From the NCBI RefSeq assembly GCF_003752365.1, contig NZ_RJUO01000001.1:62001-126000 (forward strand): DNA of 64,000 nucleotides. Reading direction: 5' to 3'. How positions within the stretch are numbered: position 1 is the first letter of the stretch; every line of letters starts with the position of its first letter. This document shows positions 34,002 through 40,819 of the stretch, one piece after another. Source of the stretch: Frondihabitans sp. PhB188. GTDB taxonomy: Bacteria > Actinomycetota > Actinomycetes > Actinomycetales > Microbacteriaceae. The translations under genes were made by a program, and so were the position numbers. Below the pieces are notes generated by a model, which did not search any database, had not been told where the DNA came from, and saw only the letters and a program-made list of their open reading frames with translations.

Positions 34002-34083
34002 CCGAGGCGGGGCGCGGCCCAGAGGAGAGGCCGGACGCCATGGCGCCACGCCGGCGGCCCGGCACGGGGGTAGGAATGACGAT

Positions 34084-34539
34084 ATGAAGCCCGAAGACGA
34101 CGCAGCCGCACCGTTCGTGCTGCCAGAGGGCATGACAGGGCGGGCCAGCCCCGCCAAGGCCGCCGACGGCGACGCCCCGGTGCTCGCCTACATCGAGAGC
34201 CTTCCGCAACCGCAGCACGGCGTCGCCGAGGCGGTGGACGCGCTGGCGGCCTCGACCCTGCCCGGCCTCCACCGGTCGGTGAAGTGGGGCATGGCGTACT
34301 ACGGCGTCGGCGACGGCTGGTGCTTCAGCAGCGGCGGGTTCGCGGGCCACGTCAAGCTCATGTTCATGAACGCGGCGATGGTGCTCGATCCTGTTCCGCC
34401 AGTGACCCCGACCGGGATGGGCAAGGCGACGCGCGGAGTGGAGCTGCGGACCCTCGCCGATCTCGACGAGGTGCAGGTCGCCGAGTGGATGCGGCAGGTG
34501 TCGGCGGTGCCGGGGGTCGGGGGCACGCGCAGACGGTGA
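34084..34539 (+). CDS. DUF1801-domain protein
   Basis: A 151-residue cytosolic protein with a DUF1801/YdhG-type fold: VLAYIESLPQPQ, then LHRSVKWGMAYYGVGDGWCFSSGGFAGHVKLMF and the C-terminal LRTLADLDEVQVAEWMRQ. Members are small iron-chaperone-like or uncharacterised proteins; the function here is unknown. The start at 34084 is the first plausible Met after the repeat region; the ribosome site is weak (GTAGGAA). Confidence 0.7.
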   Translation: MKPEDDAAAPFVLPEGMTGRASPAKAADGDAPVLAYIESLPQPQHGVAEAVDALAASTLPGLHRSVKWGMAYYGVGDGWCFSSGGFAGHVKLMFMNAAMVLDPVPPVTPTGMGKATRGVELRTLADLDEVQVAEWMRQVSAVPGVGGTRRR

Positions 34540-34591
34540 GCCGCCCGCCGGCGCCGTGACGCAGTAGCCTCAGCGAGTCGAAGGGTTCTAC

Positions 34592-35032
34592 TTGCTGTCA
34601 ATCGTCTATTCCAGCGTCGCCACCACCGAGTTCACGGACGCTGATCTCGCCGTCCTCCTGATGAACAGCCGATCGAACAACAAGCGGCTCGGCCTCACAG
34701 GGCTTCTGCTCTACCGCGACGGGTACTTCCTCCAGCTGATCGAAGGGCCCCTCGACGTCGTCCGCGAACGCATGGCGATCATCCAGGCCGACCCCCGCCA
34801 CGGTCAGGTCGAGACGCAGCTCGAGGAGATCCTGCCCGAGAGACGGTTCCCCGAGTGGACGATGGCGTACCGCCCCGTCACCGACACGATGGCCGACGAG
34901 ATCCCCGGCTACCGCACCGCCTTCGACGACATCTCGGGCAACGGCTCCGCGCGCGGCGGCACGTCGCTCGCCCTGAGTCAGCTCATCGGCTGGTTCGCCG
35001 AGAACCCGCCCGCGTCGGGCGGCGCCTCCTGA
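34592..35032 (+). CDS. BLUF blue-light photoreceptor
   Basis: A 146-residue protein that is essentially one BLUF domain, which binds FAD and senses blue light. The key residues are present: Tyr6 (IVYSS), Asn29/30 in SRSNNKRLGLTG, Gln48 in YFLQLIEG, and Trp89/Met91 in FPEWTMAY. A short C-terminal extension of about 50 residues has no output domain, so signalling must pass through a partner protein. TTG start with AAGGG upstream. No EAL, GGDEF or regulator gene lies next to it. Confidence 0.88.
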   Translation: MLSIVYSSVATTEFTDADLAVLLMNSRSNNKRLGLTGLLLYRDGYFLQLIEGPLDVVRERMAIIQADPRHGQVETQLEEILPERRFPEWTMAYRPVTDTMADEIPGYRTAFDDISGNGSARGGTSLALSQLIGWFAENPPASGGAS

Positions 35033-35128
35033 GAACGAAGCGATTCGCAGGAACTGTCAAGACCCTCATCCCCGGCCGCGTTTACCCGTAGCGTCGACGT
35101 GGCCGACGACGACCGTTCGTCTGGTGAT

Positions 35129-35163
35129 CCTGGCCGGCTTCGCCTGATTCGAAGCCGGCCAGG
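35129..35163 (+). promoter_or_regulatory. strong leader hairpin
   Basis: A perfect 14-bp stem: CCTGGCCGGCTTCG (35129-35142), 7-nt loop, CGAAGCCGGCCAGG (35150-35163). It sits in the likely 5' leader of the 35180 gene, between a TAGCGT -10 (35089-35094) and the GAGAGGA ribosome site (35169-35175). No T-run follows, so it is not a standard terminator. It may control translation, stabilise the mRNA or be a protein target. Confidence 0.65.
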
Positions 35164-35179
35164 TAGACGAGAGGACGCT

Positions 35180-35512
35180 GTGCAGCGAATCACCTATGCG
35201 TCCGGCTCCATCGTGACGGGGGACCGCATCGCCGACGCGATCGGCCGCTACGCGCAGGCGCTCGCGCTGAACGAGAAGTCCGACCTGGTCTCGTTCCCGA
35301 TCGTTCTCGCGTCGGGCCTGACGGCGACCGCGAAGATCCTGATCGGCCCTGCGAGTCAGCTCCTGATGGTCCCCGAGCCCAGCGACTACGACGACGTCGA
35401 GGATGCCGGCGTAGTGGCCGACATCGAGCGCCTGACCGCCGCACTGGGCATGCCACGACCCCTGACGGAAGACGACCCCGAGATCGACGATGCGTACCCG
35501 ACCGACTACTAG
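35180..35512 (+). CDS. hypothetical protein
   Basis: A 110-residue soluble protein with an alpha/beta pattern (GDRIADAIGRYAQALALNE; SFPIVLASGLTATAKILIGP; an acidic tail SDYDDVEDAG, EDDPEIDDAYPTDY). The beta-rich segment resembles an actinobacterial small-protein family with unknown role. GTG at 35180 with GAGAGGA upstream is preferred. A GTG at 35099, 4 nt behind TAGCGT, would give a 137-residue version that reads through the hairpin. No family assigned. Confidence 0.55.
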   Translation: MQRITYASGSIVTGDRIADAIGRYAQALALNEKSDLVSFPIVLASGLTATAKILIGPASQLLMVPEPSDYDDVEDAGVVADIERLTAALGMPRPLTEDDPEIDDAYPTDY

Positions 35513-35613
35513 GCGATGCCCCGAACAGCGACAGCCTGTGCAACCATGAGGGCCTGCAGCGTGCGAGCGGGTCGCACTCCGTGCGACCCTCGCCAGCGGG
35601 ATGAAGGTGCCTC

Positions 35614-35940
35614 ATGGGCAATCTGACGTACGGCCAGGCGCTGAGCGTCGAATTCGACGACAGGACCCTGGGGCATCTCCAGGTCGTGATCGGCTCGAAG
35701 CTCAGGCGGAACGAGTCGTTCTACTTCTCGTGGAAAGACGACCAGCGCGTCGGCGATGGCCGGACGACCATCTGGGTGCATCCGACGATCTCTCTCGTCT
35801 TCAAGTTCTACGGCTCGCGGATGCCCGGGCTGAACCGCGAGTGGCTGGGCCTCCTCGAGCAGTCCGCCAACGCTCCGCACGGCCTGCAGGTGCTTCCCGA
35901 GCCGCATGGCCCCGCCGGCGATGCTCCGGCCGCTCGATGA
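35614..35940 (+). CDS. DUF7882-like small protein
   Basis: A 108-residue protein with the pattern MGNLTYG...FDDRTLGHLQVVIGSKLRRNESFYFSW. I associate this with a Microbacteriaceae-specific family (DUF7882, sometimes mislabelled as DNA ligase). It has a compact beta/alpha fold and no catalytic motif is seen. Its TGA overlaps the ATG of the next gene. The family name is from memory and less certain than the gene itself. Confidence 0.65.
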   Translation: MGNLTYGQALSVEFDDRTLGHLQVVIGSKLRRNESFYFSWKDDQRVGDGRTTIWVHPTISLVFKFYGSRMPGLNREWLGLLEQSANAPHGLQVLPEPHGPAGDAPAAR

Positions 35941-36146
35941 AGCGCGTATCGATCACCTACGGCGGGGTCGACTACACCGTGGCAGACGTCGATCTCGATG
36001 ACGTGAAGGCCCAGATCGCCAGAGCCGTCAGCGCGAGGGAGCCGTTCTGGCTCCGGGTCAACCACGGCGAGGGATCGTATCGTGCCACTGACCTCCTCAT
36101 CGCGCCGGGGGTAGCCATCGCGGTGACGGGCGTCGACGCCGACTGA
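35937..36146 (+). CDS. small hypothetical protein coupled to 35614 gene
   Basis: A 69-residue protein (VSITYGGVDYTVADVDLDDVKAQI at the start; EPFWLRVNHGEGSYRATDLLIAPGVAIAVTGVD at the end) with a mixed beta/alpha pattern. It starts within the stop of the preceding gene (ATGA), so the two are translated together and may interact. No family recognised. Confidence 0.6.
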   Translation: MKRVSITYGGVDYTVADVDLDDVKAQIARAVSAREPFWLRVNHGEGSYRATDLLIAPGVAIAVTGVDAD

Positions 36147-36260
36147 GGAGGCGGTCGCGACGGCCGCGACGTCGATAGGGTCGGAGGTCGGCGGTCTCGC
36201 CACAGGGCGCGCTCCGACCGGCCGGAGCACAAGCCCGCTTTCTCGCCGGAGGAGAACCCC

Positions 36261-37319
36261 GTGCGAATTCACTCCGCCTTCCGTCTCGGCCTCGTGGGCG
36301 GCCTCGGCGTCCTGACCGCCATCGTCATCGGCACGGCCCTGGGCCACCTGACCACGGTCATCACGTACATCGGCATCGCGCTCTTCCTCGCCCTCGGGCT
36401 CGACCCGCTCGTCGTCTGGCTCGAACGCCGGAAGCTGTCGCGACCCCTCGCCGTGACCATCGTCACGGTAGGGGTCCTCATCGCGCTCGCCGGAATCGTC
36501 TTCGCCATCGTCCCGACCGTGATCTCGCAGACGAGCACGCTCATCGGCAACCTCGCGAGCTACGTGCAGAACACGACCTCCCAGGGCATCATCGACAGCA
36601 TCCAGGAGCTCGTGCCGAAATCGACCCTCGACATCCAGTCGCTCGTCGACAGCGGGGTGTCGTTCGTCACGGATCCGAAGAACCTGGCGACCATCGGCGG
36701 CGGCCTGCTGGCCGTCGGCGCCGCGATCGGCAACGGAGTCGCCGGAACCATCGCCGTCATCATCCTGACCCTGTACTTCATGGCGTCGCTGCGGAGCATG
36801 AAGCGGGGCCTGTACGCGCTGGTGCCCGCCTCCGGGCGACCGGAGTTCAGTCGCCTCGCCGAGGAGATCAGCGAGTCGGTCGGGCGCTACGTGCTCGGCC
36901 AGGTCGCCCTGGCGCTCCTGAACGGCGTGTGCAGCTTCATCATCCTCAGCATCACAGGTGCCCAGCTGCCCGCCTTCTTCGCATTCGTCGCCTTCGTCGG
37001 CGCCCTCATCCCGCTGGTCGGCACCGTCTCCGCGGCCGCCGTCATCGTGCTCGCCCAGCTCGCCCTGCTGCCCACGCACCCGTCGACCTGGATCGTGCTC
37101 GGCATCTGGTACCTCGTCTACATGCAGGTCGAGGCGTACCTCCTGGCGCCGCGGGTCATGCGTCGGGCCGTGCACGTGCCGGGCGCCATGGTGGTCATCG
37201 CCGCGCTCGTCGGCGGAACGCTCCTCGGAGTGCTCGGAGCGCTCATCGCGGTGCCGGTAGCGGCGGCGGCGATGCTGATCCTGCGCGAGGTCGTCGTACC
37301 CCGGCAGAACCTGAAGTAG
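36261..37319 (+). CDS. AI-2E family transporter (second copy)
   Basis: A 352-residue AI-2E/UPF0118 permease. N-terminal helices (GLVGGLGVLTAIVIGTALG; VITYIGIALFLALGLDPLVVWLE), an extracytoplasmic segment (~90-150), and a C-terminal bundle with GALIPLVGTVSAAAVIVLAQ and the tail YLLAPRVMRRAVHVPGAMVVIAAL. GTG start with GGAGGAGAA 4 nt upstream. It differs clearly from the copy at 21044, so it is an old paralogue. Confidence 0.85.
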   Translation: MRIHSAFRLGLVGGLGVLTAIVIGTALGHLTTVITYIGIALFLALGLDPLVVWLERRKLSRPLAVTIVTVGVLIALAGIVFAIVPTVISQTSTLIGNLASYVQNTTSQGIIDSIQELVPKSTLDIQSLVDSGVSFVTDPKNLATIGGGLLAVGAAIGNGVAGTIAVIILTLYFMASLRSMKRGLYALVPASGRPEFSRLAEEISESVGRYVLGQVALALLNGVCSFIILSITGAQLPAFFAFVAFVGALIPLVGTVSAAAVIVLAQLALLPTHPSTWIVLGIWYLVYMQVEAYLLAPRVMRRAVHVPGAMVVIAALVGGTLLGVLGALIAVPVAAAAMLILREVVVPRQNLK

Positions 37320-37352
37320 GCCGCGCACACGGGCTGCGCGTAGGTTTCAGAA

Positions 37353-37655
37353 ATGCCTCACGATGACGAGCGATGGCTCGTCATCGGCGGGCGACGGTGG
37401 CGTCGCACCGACCCCCAACTGCCCGACGAGGTCGTCCACGACCTCAAGCGTCACCTCGGCCGGGCCCGGTCGGCCGTCGGCGTGGCCAAGAGGGCGGGCG
37501 AGTCCGAAGCGGAGCGGGAGGCGCGGGATCGCGTCGGCCTGGCCAAGCACGGCCTCGGAGAGCGCGGACCGTACTGGTGGGACGAACCGGTCGGCGACCG
37601 TGTCGAGCGTGCCCGGCAGGCGCTCGCCGAGCTGAACGAGCGCGATCCGCTGTGA
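37353..37655 (+). CDS. small basic protein, hypothetical
   Basis: A 100-residue protein reading DERWLVIGGRRWRRTDPQLPDEVVHDLKRHLGRARSAV, with a long charged helix and a WWDEPVGDRVERARQALAEL tail. Orthologues in actinobacteria are often labelled 'biopolymer transporter Tol', without evidence. ATG follows TAGGTT by 6 nt: leaderless. Cytosolic, no catalytic motif. Confidence 0.65.
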   Translation: MPHDDERWLVIGGRRWRRTDPQLPDEVVHDLKRHLGRARSAVGVAKRAGESEAEREARDRVGLAKHGLGERGPYWWDEPVGDRVERARQALAELNERDPL

Positions 37656-37700
37656 GCGGGAGAGCTCTGTCCTGATCGCAGACGTGACGTTGCGGCTGGG

Positions 37701-37928
37701 CTAGGAGTCGGCCGGCTCGTCGTCGGGCGGCTCGTACCGGTGCCGCAGGATCGCCCACGAGACGGCTGTCGCTGCTCCCACGAGTGCGCCGACGTCGAAG
37801 ACCTTCTGCGCGTCGTGCTCGTGAAGCGCGAACATCACGATCGCCGCGACGGCGAGGGCCAGGGCCACGACGCCGCCGAGCACGCGCCACCACGGGTGGA
37901 GGTTCGGAATGCGTCTCTTCGCAGCCAT
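37701..37928 (-). CDS. small two-helix membrane protein
   Basis: A 75-residue protein with a basic N-terminus (AAKRRIPNLHPWWR), a transmembrane helix (VLGGVVALALAVAAIVMFAL), a second weaker helix (FDVGALVGAATAVSWAIL) and an acidic tail. ATG at 37928 is 7 nt after TAGCTT. No family recognised. Confidence 0.55.
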   Translation of the reverse strand: MAAKRRIPNLHPWWRVLGGVVALALAVAAIVMFALHEHDAQKVFDVGALVGAATAVSWAILRHRYEPPDDEPADS

Positions 37929-38021
37929 GACGGGCAAGCTACACCTGCTCGGGGTCAGGCGGAACGAGTTCGGCAGAAGGCCCGCCGGGCGTTCGTCTGG
38001 CCCGTGCGGTTGAGTCGAGGG

Positions 38022-38255
38022 ATGGACGCTCACGTTTTCGCCCTGGTGTGGGGGCCTCTCGCCATCGTGTTCGAGGTGTGCTTCATCCTCTTCCGCGGGC
38101 ACATCTCTCGCGCGGCTCGAGCTCAGCGCGAGCGGCGCGGCATCCGGGTCGGCCCGAACACGCAGTCGCCGGCGCTCATGGCGGTCGGCGGTGCGGTGTT
38201 CATCGCCGTCGGGATCTTCGTGCTGGTCGGGGTGTCGACGGGGCTGCTGGGCTAG
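38022..38255 (+). CDS. small two-helix membrane protein
   Basis: A 77-residue protein: helix 1 VFALVWGPLAIVFEVCFILF, basic loop RAARAQRERRGIRVG, helix 2 LMAVGGAVFIAVGIFVLVGV. The positive loop predicts both ends outside. The start codon lacks a ribosome site. No family recognised; divergent from the preceding small membrane gene. Confidence 0.5.
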   Translation: MDAHVFALVWGPLAIVFEVCFILFRGHISRAARAQRERRGIRVGPNTQSPALMAVGGAVFIAVGIFVLVGVSTGLLG

Positions 38256-38322
38256 CGGGCGGTCCGTCGGTCGGTCGGTCGGCTCGCCGAGCGGCGCCGC
38301 GCCGCGCCGCGGGCGACGGCCT

Positions 38323-38427
38323 GACACCGGAATCGCCGGAGGACACCAGATATCGCCGGTGTCGTGGGGCGAAAGCGGTGTCGTGGGGTGAAAGCGGTGT
38401 CGTGGGGTGACAAAAATGTCGTCGGGC
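38323..38427. repeat. dispersed repeat, copy B with 19-bp tandem units
   Basis: Inverted repeat GACACCAG (38342-38349), ATATCG, CCGGTGTC (38356-38363), one mismatch from copy A. Then two near-identical 19-bp units CGGTGTCGTGGGGYGAAAG (38357-38375, 38376-38394) and a degenerate third that ends in ACAAAAATGTCGTCGGG. Non-coding, between two convergent genes. Confidence 0.75.
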
Positions 38428-38440
38428 GCGAGCGCGGGGG

Positions 38441-39106
38441 TCAGGCGGCGGGCGCGCGCCGGAAGAGGCGCGCGGGCTTGCCGACCGAGCCCTCGGAGAC
38501 GTCGTCTGTGGGGGCCAGCTGCGGCTGCATCAGGCGGCGGAACGAGTCCGGCAGGAGACGGCGGCTGGCCACCGCCTCGTGGAGGCGGCGCAGCGAGCTG
38601 AGGGTGAACGGCTCCGGCAGCAGGCCCCCCGGGTCGGGGCGCTCGGCGTACTCGGCGCGGAGCTCGGCGACGGCCGCGGCGATGATCTGCGCGTGGCCGT
38701 AGGGGAGGGGAGCGGGGAGCCAGGCCTCGAGCGCGGCGGTGGGGACGATCGTGGCGCGGTCGGGATCCTGCGCCAGAGAATCGAAGGGCACGACGTCGAG
38801 GTGCGCCACCGACAGCACCCAGCCGCGATCGTCTCGGTCGGGCTCGTCGAAGACGTGGAGCTGGCGAGGGGCGAGCCCGCGGACTCCGGCCTTGACGTCG
38901 AGGGCGCGGATGACCGCGTCGACGAGACGTTCTCCCGGGTGCAGGAACGTGCCCGGCAGCCGCCACCCGCCAGCCTCCGAGCGGACAAGGAGCACGCCGA
39001 GCTCGGCCTCCGGGGTCACCGTCAGCACGGCCGTATCGACGGCGACGCTCGGTCGCGGGTAGTCGGTGAGGAGCCTGTCGGAGGAGTCGCGGTAGGGGAT
39101 GGGCAC
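38441..39106 (-). CDS. NrtR-like Nudix-related regulator
   Basis: A 221-residue protein. Residues ~15-140 form a Nudix fold (VAVDTAVLTVTPEAELGVLLVRSEAGGWRLPGTFLHPGE), but the Nudix box is degenerate: the REUxEE part reads RALDVK, so hydrolysis is unlikely. Residues ~150-205 look like the winged-helix C-terminal domain of NrtR regulators (FTLSSLRRLHEAVASRRLLPDSFRRLM). NrtR proteins bind ADP-ribose and control NAD metabolism genes; no such gene is adjacent. GTG start 6 nt after TAAATT: leaderless. Confidence 0.75.
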   Translation of the reverse strand: MPIPYRDSSDRLLTDYPRPSVAVDTAVLTVTPEAELGVLLVRSEAGGWRLPGTFLHPGERLVDAVIRALDVKAGVRGLAPRQLHVFDEPDRDDRGWVLSVAHLDVVPFDSLAQDPDRATIVPTAALEAWLPAPLPYGHAQIIAAAVAELRAEYAERPDPGGLLPEPFTLSSLRRLHEAVASRRLLPDSFRRLMQPQLAPTDDVSEGSVGKPARLFRRAPAA

Positions 39107-39170
39107 GGGGCCAATTTACGCGATCGTGCGCATTCGGCGGGTAGTGCGGCCGGGCTTGAGGGAGGGGGTG

Positions 39171-39497
39171 CTAGAGGTAGCGGGCTCTCTCCGGGTGGCC
39201 GGGGAACGGCCCGGCCTCCGTGGCGTCGACGGGCACAGGGCCGGGCGCCGCGAGCGAGTAGTAGCGCTCCTTGATCGCGGCCATCGCTGCGTCGGCGTCG
39301 GTGACGGGCTCCCAGGCACGCAAGGGAGTCCAGTCGCTGAACCGCCACGTCGTCTCGCCCCGGTGGCTGCTCGAGCCGCCCGACCGGATGAAGAGCGACC
39401 CGTCGGTCTGGAGTGCGAACTCGCCGCTCATCGGGCCCCGGTCGTCGGTGTCGTAGACCCAGCCCCAGTGGGCCAGGACGTCGGAGGGGTCGATCAT
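39171..39497 (-). CDS. hypothetical protein
   Basis: A 108-residue soluble protein rich in aromatic residues (HWGWVYDTDDRG; TTWRFSDWTPLRAWEPV), with a C-terminal helix AAMAAIKERYYSL. No family recognised. ATG is 6 nt after TAGGCT: leaderless. It runs in the same direction as the NrtR-like gene, 65 bp upstream of it. Confidence 0.6.
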   Translation of the reverse strand: MIDPSDVLAHWGWVYDTDDRGPMSGEFALQTDGSLFIRSGGSSSHRGETTWRFSDWTPLRAWEPVTDADAAMAAIKERYYSLAAPGPVPVDATEAGPFPGHPERARYL

Positions 39498-39540
39498 GCG
39501 TCGAGCCTACGGGGCGGCGGTGCGGCGGTGATCGGCCGGT

Positions 39541-40332
39541 TTAGGCCGGAAGGGAGGGCCCAGCCTCGCGCCCGGCACCCGCCACGGGAGCGCCGACGGC
39601 CAGCCGCACGCACGCGACGACGACCGCGAACGGCACGAGCGTCAGGCCCCAGTAGGCCATCGTCAGCACGGCTACCGGCGTCGACGGGAGCGTCAGGGTC
39701 GCAGGGACGAGAAGCTCGACCGCGAACGTCGCCACGGCGGGCGCGACGATCAGCAACCACGACGAGCGCAGCCGGCCACGAAGGGCGAGCCAGGTGCCGA
39801 GTGCCAGGGCCGCGGCGAGGGCGGTGCAGATCCAGGTCGAGCGCAGCGCGCCTGTGAGCGGGGCCGTGAAGAGGAACGTCGCAACGGCAAAGGCGACGCA
39901 GGCGATGGCTCGGGCGCGACGCGAGGCGCCCTCGACGAGAGGGGCTGCGCCCATGAGAGCCAGCGCAGGAACTGCGGACAGCAGTCCGAGCGCCATCCAC
40001 TTGGCCGTGACCAGCGACGGCGACCCGCTGTACCGGCCGAGGAGCGCGATCAGCGCGCCGCCGGCAAGCACCGAGAGGAAGGCCACGGCCACGAGCACCG
40101 GGATGGTCCGGATCGTGTGCGGCTGCGCGGCGATGGGCAGGCGGGCTTCGCGGCGGGGCGACGGATGGAGGACCACGGTGGACAGGGCTCCTAGGGCGAT
40201 TCGAGTGGGAGAGAGGTCGAGCGACGTGGCATCCCGGATGTCGGCCTGCCATGTCTCGCGGCGCTCGCCGCGCTGCTCGGCGGGGGAGAGCGCGGCGGCG
40301 ACGGCGACGATGCGCCCGGCGAGGCGGCTCAT
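39541..40332 (-). CDS. polytopic membrane protein linked to PadR regulator
   Basis: A 263-residue protein. A cytosolic N-terminus (PAEQRGERRETWQADIRDA) resembles the 'permease prefix' segment found next to PadR regulators. Seven or so transmembrane helices follow. There is no ATPase partner, so transport is unproven. Its ATG overlaps the PadR stop (ATGA), making a two-gene operon; in such pairs the PadR protein normally represses its own operon. Confidence 0.7.
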   Translation of the reverse strand: MSRLAGRIVAVAAALSPAEQRGERRETWQADIRDATSLDLSPTRIALGALSTVVLHPSPRREARLPIAAQPHTIRTIPVLVAVAFLSVLAGGALIALLGRYSGSPSLVTAKWMALGLLSAVPALALMGAAPLVEGASRRARAIACVAFAVATFLFTAPLTGALRSTWICTALAAALALGTWLALRGRLRSSWLLIVAPAVATFAVELLVPATLTLPSTPVAVLTMAYWGLTLVPFAVVVACVRLAVGAPVAGAGREAGPSLPA

Positions 40333-40673
40333 GCGGTGGCCGCCGTTCCGGACGCCGTGCTGCCGGCTGCACCCGCCGCTCGGGACGGCCTCGGGGCCGG
40401 AGCCTGAGCCGCGAGCACCTCGGCGGCGGCCACGCGGCCGTCGGCGGTGAACTCGTAGAAACGGCGACGCGGGCCGAGGCGGTCGGTGTCGGCCTCCCAC
40501 GACGCGAGCACCCACCCGTGGCGTTCGAGCCGCTCCAGGATCGGGTAGATCGTTCCTGACGGTCGGCCCGTGCTCTTCATGATGAGCAGGCCCCAGACGG
40601 GCTCGTCGCCGCCCTGCAGCAGGGCGGCGAGCACGTCGCGGGTGGGCTGGGTGATGCGCTGGAGTGGTTCCAT
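40329..40673 (-). CDS. PadR-family transcriptional regulator
   Basis: A 114-residue winged-helix repressor: TQPTRDVLAALLQGGDEPVWGLLIMKSTGRPSGTIYPILERLERHGWV is the PadR HTH, followed by the beta wing (RRRFYEFTADG). The C-terminal dimerisation helix is short and Ala/Pro-rich. It starts at 40673, not upstream, because the promoter TTGACT-N17-TAGGTT ends 7 nt before this ATG, giving a leaderless mRNA. Confidence 0.85.
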   Translation of the reverse strand: MEPLQRITQPTRDVLAALLQGGDEPVWGLLIMKSTGRPSGTIYPILERLERHGWVLASWEADTDRLGPRRRFYEFTADGRVAAAEVLAAQAPAPRPSRAAGAAGSTASGTAATA

Positions 40674-40680
40674 GCGGTTT

Positions 40681-40709
40681 AACCTAGCTATGTTGTTTAG
40701 GCAAGTCAA
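40681..40709 (-). promoter_or_regulatory. padR leaderless promoter
   Basis: On the minus strand -35 TTGACT (40709-40704), 17-bp spacer, -10 TAGGTT (40686-40681), then 7 nt to the ATG. CCTA (40683-40686) and TAGG (40698-40701) form a short dyad over the -10 and may be part of an autoregulatory PadR site. One of the best sigma-70-like promoters in the window. Confidence 0.6.
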
Positions 40710-40819
40710 GCGCCCAACGGCGAAGCCTGCTCGGTCGGCCAATCCGCCCGTCCGCGGACTTGTGCCTGGGCCGGATCGGTTAGTTCACGCCGGATCGGTG
40801 GGTTGAGCCGCAGGATCAG

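Noticed and set aside
35129-35163. Rho-independent terminator of the BLUF gene
   Set aside because: Perfect stem but no T-run, and it lies behind a -10-like hexamer for the next gene, so leader placement fits better.
37701-38966. 421-residue minus-strand protein
   Set aside because: Only the last 75 codons (from ATG 37928) look like a protein; the rest runs through the dispersed repeat and the Nudix gene in a shadow frame.
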